Shown here piece by piece: positions 55,551-64,000 of a DNA stretch of 64,000 bases. This DNA is from Hordeum vulgare subsp. vulgare (taxonomy: Eukaryota; Streptophyta; Magnoliopsida; Poales; Poaceae): positions 170,110,689-170,174,688 of the forward strand of contig NC_058523.1 in NCBI RefSeq assembly GCF_904849725.1, given 5' to 3'. The notes under the pieces were generated by a model that was given only the letters and a program-made list of their open reading frames with translations, made no database searches and had not been told where the DNA came from. Numbering within the stretch: position 1 is the stretch's first letter; each line of letters starts with the position of its first letter. The position numbers and the translations under genes were made by a program.

Positions 55551-58064
55551 ATTTCTTCCGGGGAGTTGAGCTCCAGGGGATTCTCGAGCACATCGCTATC
55601 ATTCAGATTTTTTAGTATCTCAGGACGAAGGATGTTAAAAATTGCTTCAATACTGGTAGCGGCGAGAGGAGTCCGGCTTCCCTGGTACTGGTGCAGAGAG
55701 TTCCAGATGTATCGCCATACTTAGTATCATTGTGATTACGAGTGTCTCAGATAGATGAAGTTCCGAGATTCTGGTTATGTGTTGACGAATGTGATACACT
55801 GGACGGGTTAGTATAGGAGTTGAGTGTTATATTACTCCTTGTATCCGTGGACCAGATTGCATGACCAGAAATTTTTGGAGTTCTTAGGTGGGAATTCATG
55901 TAGTTACTTATAGGACAATCTTCCAACAAATGCATGATGTTAGGTTGGGGTTCGACATCTAGTGGATTCATTTGTTCACGGTCGTCTTACAACAGTTCTC
56001 GTTGTGTCTTAAAGAGTCCTTGTAGCTTGCTACGACTCGGGGACGCTTCATATGTCGTGTGCACTGCCTTGCACAGGATGGCTACTGTAAGGATCGAGCC
56101 CGTGCGATCCTGTCCACGAAAATATCAGACGAAATCTCTCTCATGAATTTGTTCTGGCTTGTTTCGTAAGCCTCACCCCTTTGTTTTGTTGGAGTATGGT
56201 AATTCCAGTTGCTTCGATGTCAAATGGTGAATTCATATTTTTCCAAGAGGTGTTCTCATATTTTTATGGGAGTGCTAATTCTTTTGCTCAATCAATTGTC
56301 TTATAAATTCTTGTCAACCGGAGTTATCATATCAACACTTTTTCAACTGGTGTGCTTCTATTTAGTGAATGCAATCCTCTCCAATTTTGCAAGTTCAATC
56401 TCTCAATTCTTACCGGAGTTTGTCTCATCTGTCCCAAGTTGTCTTTGTTTTCCCCGCCCTCCCGCCCTTTTTCTTCAGTGGTTAGTTTATCTTCCAAGTG
56501 ACTTTCTTTTCATCAATGCTTCCACTATCTTTTCTTCCCTCTCTTATCCGGTGATTCTTTGTGAAGATTCTTAGGAGCTTCGTGTTCATGTTTATTCATT
56601 CTTGTCATCTTTTCCAGTGAATTCAGTTCAAGCTATCCAAGTTCATCATATCCTTTTCATCCTTGTAATTCCTTCCTGTGTTGGAAATTCGTATCAGCCT
56701 ATCTTGTTATTCATTCCTCTCTTTTATATCCGGAGTGCTAAAGTATCTCAGAAGTTCTTGTTTTCAATTCTTTCAATTATTTCGAGGTGCTAACCTCATC
56801 AAGTTTTATTTGTACCGGTGCAATATCTCTCTTCCTAAGCAATTGTTTCAATGGTGGTTTCTTTGAGTGGGGCCATAACCCACAGGTTTTTCCCAGGATC
56901 TTATTTGTCTTTTCTATTATTTTCTGGAGTTCTCTAATTCTTTTCAATTATGACGTAAGAATGAATGTCATAAGTCATACTCCTTCGCCAAGATTGCTTC
57001 AAATTTATTTTCGTCATTGGCTCAACTTTTCCTTGTTCTTATTCCGGAGTGTCTCCGTTATTCTTGGTGGTGTTCTCCTCATCATTTTTTCAGCTTTGAA
57101 GACCGAAGGAGTGTTTCTCTCAAGTCTTGCTCCATTCTTGTGAATATTGTCATCTTAGCTTCGTGTTATCCTCTCATTTGTTCCAATCATGAGTATTCCT
57201 TCCATATCTATCCAGTGCATTTATGAGTTGTTTTCATTCTTGATCCTCCGAAGGCCATCATTTCACAAGATTTTTTCGTTCTCAGTTTTCAGCTTTCGTT
57301 CTCAAATTCTTCTCAATTGTTGTCTCTTCGTTCGTCTCTCTATTATCCCGGTGCCTTGTTCAAGTTTTCTATTAGGTGGCTCATGATCTTTTCGTTCTCA
57401 TGTATCTCCATTTATTCTTGTCATATCCCCATTCAATCCAATTCTTACCGGTGTCTCCTTCAAGACTCCTTCAGTTTGTGCTATATCTATCTCTCTTCAA
57501 TATTTTCAAGAAGAATAAGTGGTATGCTAAATTTGTTGCTTGTCATAAACTTGATGAAGGATAAGCATAACTTAATTCTTATTCTTGTTCATAGTGATCT
57601 GAATTCTTCTTCCAGAGTGGCTCATGGTATCAATTCTTTGTCTCAAGGTGTTCTTCAAGATTCTTGTGGTAGTAGTTTTCATTTTCTTCCTTGTTCTTTT
57701 CTTGCCAAGATCTAGTTTCTTTTCTTTCTAACGGAGGCTTTGTGATGTTGCTCTCTTCAGTCTATCATCTTGTTCTGACAAGATCATGTTGGTCCCTTGT
57801 TAAATTTAGTTGTTTGTTGTGAATCTTGTCCAGTTCTCCTATCTTATCGAATTTTTGTCCCCTTTTCCTACCGAAGTGCTACTGAAATTTTCTGTGAATT
57901 CTTTCTTATTTCTCATATCATTCCTCATCTCTTTGCAACCTTCAAGAATCGTTGGTTTCACTCATTTGTCAAAGGAGCGACTAGAATTTACCTCTTGATT
58001 TCTCATCCTCTTCCCCTTTCATTCTTGGATCTCGGATCGAGATCCTCTTGTAGTGTAGGAGAGT
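55551..58064 (+). other. LARD interior, 5' truncated
   Basis: Homologous to the complement of 23642-26640. Pyrimidine-rich sense strand with recurrent TTCCGGAG, ACCGGTG and CCGGAGT phrases and no credible ORF. The first ~270 bp of the interior, the PBS and the 5' LTR are missing. Ends in the purine tract GTAGGAGAG before the LTR. Confidence 0.78.
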
Positions 58065-58632
58065 TGTGACAGCCCGAGACCGACGTTCCAGAAGATTCCC
58101 CTTTTATTCCATTTTCGTCGTGTGGTTATTTTTATTTCTCAGATCGTCATCGCATCATGCGCATCATTTGCATCGCATCGGCACTCTGTTGCCGCCAGTT
58201 TTCAAAACATGCATCCGTTGTTAGTTGCCGGTTCTCTTCGTGTTCGTCGTTGACCGTGTTGAGCCCGACCACACACGCACGCGCCTGCATCATCGTCAAA
58301 ACCTCTTTTTAAAAGTGTGTTTAAAACTTTCTCTGATTGGGCTGAAACTTGGTGCTCGGTCTTATTTTAATATAGGTAGGCCGCCTGCCAATTTTCGTCG
58401 CAATCGGAGTGTGTCTCGTACCCGAACGGTCGACCGTAGGGGCACCGTATTCGGCCTATCGTCGGACGTTTTATCGGCGTTTTAAAAATACGTTGCCGGG
58501 TGCCCGTTCTCCCTCTCATATCCGGCTAGCCACTCTACACGACCACTTAGTCGTCCCCGCATTCTAGATCGACCGATTAGATCGTGCGGTTGAAACCGGG
58601 GCGAAATTCTGCTAAACCTAGCCCCCCATTGT

Positions 58633-58640
58633 TATAAATA
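58633..58640 (+). promoter_or_regulatory. TATA box of LARD LTR
   Basis: TATAAATA followed by GACCCCTCCTCC. The GC-rich leader begins about 25 bp later. Confidence 0.65.
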
Positions 58641-59300
58641 GACCCCTCCTCCTAATTTTGGGCAACCAACCCCCTTGCCTCGATTTCCATGCTACCGCAA
58701 CACCCAGCCGCCACCTCTCCCTCTGCATCTCCTCTCTCCTCCCACGCCAGGGCCTACCAGGCCCATCTGGAACCTGCCCCGGGCCCGAAACCCTAACCCT
58801 AGCCGAGCTCCTCCCATGGTTGCACTACATCTGCCTCACCCTGTGCGCCGCCGCCTTCCGCCGTGTGCAGCAGCACCCGCCGGAGAGCCTCGCCGCCCCT
58901 CGTTGGAGATGCAGCCGCCCTCTGCGCCCTAGCCGAAACCGCAGCCGTCATCCTTTGTGCGCACGAGCTAGCCTCGCCGGAGCTAGCTCCAGTGCCGGAT
59001 CTGCGTCAACCCCGCGCCTCCCCTCGCCGTCCTCGAGCGCTGCCACCGCTGGTGTCGATCTGCGCTGCTGCCTCTTCCTCAGCGCTGCCGCCGCCACGCC
59101 TGTGCTCGCCGGATCGAGTAGGAGGCTCGATCCCATCGCCGCTTGCCCTAGCGTTGAGCAGGCCGAGGAGCCTCCCACGGCCCAGGAGCTCCTCCCGTCG
59201 GCCGGCCTGCGAGCTCGAGGCCCAGCCGCCCCGACCGCGACCCACCTCCTCCCCTCGGCCTGCTCCCCATCAGCCTCCCCGCATGGGCCCGAGGCCCACT

Positions 59301-59309
59301 CAGGTGAGC
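59301..59309 (+). promoter_or_regulatory. 5' splice-site-like sequence in LARD LTR
   Basis: CAGGTGAGC near the end of the GC-rich stretch and just before AT-rich sequence. Weak evidence on its own. Confidence 0.3.
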
Positions 59310-62300
59310 CGACCCCGCAGCCCTATCCAGCGCCCGTGGCGCATTATAGTGTATTTTGCATGCCCTGTTAGGCCCAGATTCAAATTCGGACCAATAGTGT
59401 TTTTTTAGGATTTAGAATTTAATTCTATTTCAGGAAGTTGTAGATATTTAGAACGTTTGTATCTTTTAATCGTATGTCGGATCGAGGCAATTTGTATATG
59501 AAACTTGTGTAGTTTTTCGCGTAGATTCATAATTTGCAACTTGCATGCATGTTTGAAGTGATTTGACTTGCCATATGACTAGAAACGCATGTTGTCCTAA
59601 TATGATAAATGTCCCGTATTTATTTTCGTGCATGTCCGGATTGCTCAAACCCCGTAGTTTAAATGCTCACATTTTTAGGGACCTCTTGCCATGTATTTTA
59701 GAGTAGTTGTTTGTATTTTTGCATGTAGGATTCCCTCGCTAGTTTGCTATATTGTGTTTAGGACATATTCTCGCATATTCGTGTGGCGTTATTTTTATTT
59801 TGCAACCCCACATGTTATATATGTGTTCGGGGTAGAAAAATCCATAGAATTTAACTGTGCATTTAGTTTTAGCTTTTGAGCAAGTTAGTGCGCGTGATAT
59901 TTTGACATGTTGCCCTTTTGTTTATTTTATGGGATTTAATCCATGCATGATATGAATAAGTTGTCAACTAGAGATATGCCCTTGGATGTGTAGGCTAGGC
60001 TCTGGTAATTTTGGTTGCAATAGAAATCCATGTTCAGGTGTGGTTTGCTTGTTCTCAACATGCTAGAATATAATGCTGATTTGGAGATGCTGAAATATTT
60101 CTAAGTCTAAAATCTGTTATATTTTGTTGTTGTATTTCCATGAGTTTATCTCGTGATCTGTAGCTCTTTTGAGGTTGGTGCAATGGAGTTAGTTGTAGAC
60201 CTTAAGATTCTCTACCATGCTGTCAATTTTCATACCATTTGGAGTCATGTAGCTTATAGTTTTGCTGCTGTCAATATGCCTTCAGATCAAAAACTGCACT
60301 GTCTAAAACTAATATTTTCACTAAGTCTGAAACTGTGTGTGAGATGCCATTTTGTGAGTTCTTTTTCTAGTGATCCATGCTTCCATGCTAGGTGTTATTA
60401 GTTGTATGTTGTATTGCTTCTTGCCCTCTATTGCCTCATGCCTTGTTTGAGCATTTTGGACCTGTCTAGCTAGTTGTTCGAGGGCGTAGAAAATGCTATG
60501 TGGCTGATTTTGGCAGATTGTGTATATTTCTTGTTTAGCTCGTAGTTGTTGAACCGTTGCTCCGTTTTGATCGTGTCATATATGAAACTTGCTTAGAATC
60601 TCGTTTAGTTTCATATTATCTTGCAGGTTGTATGTTTTGAAATGCTTGTGACTATCGTTGCACCCATATTGCATTCATGCCATCATATCTTGTGGTGTTC
60701 GTATCTTTTGAACCGTAGCTCCGTTGGAGATGTTTTCTATGTGTAAATTGATTGTAATGACGCGTAGAATCACGTGAACCTACTTATTTTGCCGTTTAAC
60801 AAATATTTATAAGTGTTAGTTCAGATCTGGACAGAATTATAAATTAACATATGAGGTAATTTCGGAGATGCTATACGTCATTTCCGGCCTCATTTAAAAT
60901 GCCTAGATAGATAGTTTAGTTACGCTTTACCTCTTTCCATGTTAACCAACATTTAATATTGCCGTGTACCTAATCGGGATAGAACTAAATAATTCGTATG
61001 TGGAGTTTCGTCAATATGCAACTCGTTGCATATTGAACTTCACTTAATGTGTAGTGTTTGATTGTTGTGAATTTACATGTCGTGTCTTGCTTATATTCAA
61101 CTTATCATGCATCATAAGTGGACTGCATCTTGTCATGCATGTGTTGTGGTGAATATGTGTGTTGATGCTTGTTTCCGGTTTCCTTCGTTTCGATAGAGCT
61201 CCGCAAGCGTGTCGGAAAGTGAGGACCCGTTCGACTACATTGGTTCGTCTGCTTCACGGAGTCATTCTTCTTCCAATCGGGATCTTAAGCAAGATGACCA
61301 TTTCCCCAGATACCATTACTATCATTGTCATGCTAGTTTTATCGCTTCTATCGATTATGTCTCATTGCCTACCACCTGTTAAATATCAGCCTCCCAATAT
61401 TGCCATGAAAACCTTCAACCTGTTCACAACCTAGTAAACAACTGATTGGCTATGTTACCGCTTGTTTTACCATGTGTTAGCGTTGCTAGTCGCAGGTGCA
61501 GTTGTTTCCATGTGATAACATGGGTTCCTTGTTGTATCACCCTATTAATTGCTATTTAACTTAAAGCACCTATATACTTGGTAAAAGGTGGAAGGCTTGA
61601 CCTTTCTAGCCTGGTGTTTTGTTCCACCTTTGCCCCCTTAGTTTCGGCTACCGGTGTTATGTTCCAAATTTGAGCGCTCCTAACACGATCGGGGTTGTTA
61701 TGGGGACCCCCTTGATAATTCGTTTTAGATTAAAGCTGGTCTGGCAAGGCCCAACATTGGTACTATATTTGCCCAACATAATAATTTTGTTAATACTGAA
61801 AGCATAGGGCGTCATGAACCCGAGGAGTAATTCTACATAATATAGGGAGGGGCAGTGCTGGTCCAAAACAGAGCACTGTGCGGGGCCAACCCAGGGCAAC
61901 TTGGGTGATTTCTATCAGGCCACCGTACGCGTAGCTTATCCGTCGTGTCGTGAGAACGAGATACGCGGCTCCTATCGGGATCGTCGACATGTCGGGCGGC
62001 CTTGCTGGATTAGTTTTACCTTTGATGAATGTCTTGTGCATCGGGATTCCGGTGAAGCTTTGGGTAATCTCAGAGTTGAGGTTTTCCACTAAGGACTCCG
62101 ACGAGTTCGCGAGTTTCGTGATCGAGGATTTTTATGTGGCTTGTGGTAATTTGTGATGGACTAGTTGGAGCACCCCTGCAGGGTTAAATCTTTCGGAAAA
62201 TCGTGCCTGCGATTATGCGGCAATGTGGAAACTTTATTTAACAATGGTTCTAGATAACTTGAAGTTAACTTAATTAAAATATGCCAACTGAGTGTGTAAC

Positions 62301-62962
62301 CGTGATTGTCTCTTTTGTGAGCTCCTTCTTCGATCGAGGACACGGTGGGGTTATGTCTGACGTAAGTAGGTGTTCAGGATCATTCATTTGATCATCCGTA
62401 GTTCACATCCGCCATGCGTAGATCATCCCCCCTCTTTATTCTTGTACTCGTAAGTTAGCCACCTCACATATGCTTAGTCGCTTGCTACATCCTTACCACT
62501 TGACCATACCTCACCTATTAAGCTTTGCTAGTCTTGATACCTTTGGAAATGAGATTGTTGAGTCCTGTGTGGCTCACAGATTACTATAACACCAGTTGCA
62601 GGTACAGGTAAAGGGTTACTTGACGCGAGCGCGATGATTGTTCATTTGGAGTTTCTTATTCTTCATCATCGATCTAGGATGGGTTCTAGGCCGGCAGCCT
62701 GGGATAGCAAGGATGGACGTCGTTCTTTCCTCGTTTGTTTTCGTCCGTAGTCGGACCCTGCTCTTCTTCGTGATGTTTATGTATTGTACTGTTGTGACTC
62801 TGATGTAGCTTGTGGCGAGTGTAAGCCAATTCTATATATACTCTTCTCTTCAGTACATGTACTTGTAAGGATATCCATTCTTGCGAAATGATGAGATGCG
62901 CTTCTATCCCTGTCGAGGCCCTCATGCCTAAATAAGGATAGGATTGCATCTTGGGCGTTACA

Positions 62963-63479
62963 GCAAGCCTCCTCCCCCTCCCTCCTATATATAGTGGTGA
63001 TTTAGGGCTAATTTGAGATGACTTTTTCCACGTGCAACTCAGATCTAGACACCATAGTTTTACCTCTAGATCGTATTTCTTCGGAGCTCGGGCGGAGCCC
63101 TGCAGGAGTAGATCCTCACCACCACCGGAGCGCCGTCACGCTGCCGGAGAACTCATCTACTTCTCCGTCTTGCTTGCTGGATCAAGAAGGCTGAGATCAT
63201 CGTCGAGCTGTACGTGTGTTGAACGCGGAGGTGTCGTCCGTTCGGCACTAGATCGGAACGGATCGTGGGACGGATCGCGGGACGGTTCGTGGGATGGTTC
63301 GTGGGGCTGATCGAGGGACGTGAAGACGTTCCACTACATCAACCATGTTTCTTAACGCTTCCTGCTGTGCGATCTACAAGGGTACATAGATCCAAATCTC
63401 CTCTCGTAGATCGACATCACCATGATAGGTCTTCGTGTGCGTAGGAAAATTTTTGTTTCCCATGCAACGTTCCGCTACA
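62963..63479 (+). mobile_element. BARE-type 5' LTR, 3' part
   Basis: Resumes at GCAAGCCTCCTCCCC, with TATA at 62986-62993, and runs to ...CAACGTTCCGCTACA at 63479. A Copia PBS follows, so this is a 5' LTR. Most likely the second part of 50218-51298. Confidence 0.88.
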
Positions 63480-63480
63480 G

Positions 63481-63492
63481 TGGCATCATGAG
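63481..63492 (+). promoter_or_regulatory. Primer-binding site of BARE-type element
   Basis: TGGCATCATGAG, a diverged initiator-Met-type PBS one base after the LTR. Confidence 0.75.
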
Positions 63493-64000
63493 CTAGGTTC
63501 ATGCATAGATGTTATCTCGAGTAGAACACAAAGGGTTTTGTGGACGGTGATGTTCGATTTGCTGCCCTTCTTAGTATTTTCTCGATTCGGCGGTATTGTT
63601 AGATTGAAGCGGCCCGGACCGACATTATTCGTACACTTACGAAAGACTGGTTTCATCGATTGACATGCAACCTCGTTGCATAAATATGACTGGCGGGTGT
63701 CGGTTTCTTCAACTTTAGTTGAATTGGTTTTGACCAAGGTGGTCCTTGGAGAGGTTAAGTAGCAATTTGCACATCTCCGTTGTTGTTTTTGCGTAAGTAA
63801 GATGCGATCATACTAGATACCCATAGCAGCCACGTAAAACATGCAACAACAAATTAGAGGACGTCTAACTTGTTTTTGCAGGGTATGCTTGTGATATGAT
63901 ATGGCCAATGACGTGATGTGATATATTGGATGTATGAGATGATCATGTTGTAATAGTTAATATTGACTTGCACGTCGATGGTACGGCAACTGGCAGGAGC
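63493..64000 (+). other. Leader of BARE-type element
   Basis: Untranslated leader with the familiar sections GGCGGTATTGTTAGATTGAA, CGGCCCGGACCGACATT and TTTTTGCAGGGTATGC (3' splice-site-like). No ORF starts before the window ends; gag would lie further right. Confidence 0.8.

Larger units (their letters stand above)
58065..62962 (+). mobile_element. LARD (Sukkula-like) 3' LTR
   Basis: TGTGACAGCCCGAGACC at 58065 to ...TTGGGCGTTACA at 62962, 4898 bp. TATA box at 58633-58640, then a GC-rich stretch (58660-59340), then long AT-rich sequence. Open frames of up to 237 codons in the GC-rich part (e.g. 58658-59371) show only Pro/Ala/Arg/Ser-rich composition and no domain. Belongs to the same sub-type as 1-3710 and lacks the tRNA-like triplet. 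Confidence 0.85.

Noticed and set aside
56200..57720. Chain of short plus-strand open frames with hydrophobic residues
   Set aside because: Pyrimidine-rich composition of the LARD interior yields Phe/Leu/Ser-rich translations; no start context or conservation with the 23.6-26.9 kb copy.
58658..59408. 237- and 181-codon open frames that look like a GC-rich plant exon
   Set aside because: They overlap in different frames within an LTR and have no homologous frame in the other copies. Kept only as a structural observation.
1..64000. CRISPR arrays, bacterial operons, rRNA or organelle insertions
   Set aside because: No such repeats or genes seen; the content is plant retrotransposon sequence throughout.

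Overview
The window is grass nuclear DNA, almost certainly Triticeae (wheat, Aegilops or barley group). It is built almost entirely of nested LTR retrotransposons: BARE/Angela/WIS-type Copia LTRs, Athila-lineage Gypsy elements, a Maximus/SIRE-type Copia LTR, and very-long-LTR non-autonomous elements that match the LARD (Sukkula-like) description. I found no host protein-coding gene, rRNA, true tRNA gene or CRISPR array. Family names come from remembered terminal sequences and structure, not from a search. Boundaries come from TG...CA ends, primer-binding sites (PBS), polypurine tracts (PPT) and target-site duplications (TSD) read in the sequence.

Layout: 1-3710 LARD LTR (-), cut by the window edge; 3711-4702 Athila-type LTR fragment; 4703-5043 unassigned; 5044-6828 BARE-type LTR (+), cut at 6828 by an Athila-type non-autonomous element E (6829-11691: LTR, PBS, broken acidic ORF, non-coding 3' region). 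E ends in a 404-bp repeat of its own ORF (11692-12095), then a decayed Copia pol fragment (12096-14884), then an Athila gag fragment (14895-16126, -). 16127-38332 is an autonomous-type Athila element G (-): 5' LTR 36852-38332, gag, a nearly open pol, an env-position ORF and 3' LTR 16127-17640. G is split by a complete 12.1-kb LARD (19225-31311) with a perfect 5-bp TSD (TTGAG). 38333-39304 is part of a BARE-type LTR. 39351-39426 plus 47662-47817 is another BARE-type LTR, split by a complete 8.2-kb non-autonomous Athila element F (39427-47661, TSD ATTAT). 47818-50217 is a Maximus-like 3' LTR with its PPT (-). 50218-51298 and 62963-63479 are probably the two ends of one BARE-type 5' LTR, whose leader runs to the window end. 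Between them lie an Athila-type 3' LTR and internal end (51299-54033), an unpaired G-type LTR (54034-55550) and a 5'-truncated LARD (55551-62962, +).

Most notable signals. (1) Both LTRs of the complete LARD carry three consecutive tRNA-gene-like units in the element's sense direction. Each has an A box, a B box 53-55 nt away, and a T run 15-20 nt beyond the B box. The other two LARD LTRs in the window lack them. (2) In element G a segment between pol and the env-position ORF looks like a copy of the LTR promoter region: GC-rich hairpin, TATA-like box and 3' splice-site-like sequence. (3) Element F shows stepwise duplication of its PBS region into the LTR. (4) One Athila LTR has a PPT on one side and a PBS on the other, so it is shared by two internal regions.

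Functionally, only G carries most of the enzymes needed for movement (protease, RT, RNase H and a DD35E integrase), and it is broken by point lesions. E, F and the LARDs would depend on enzymes supplied in trans.
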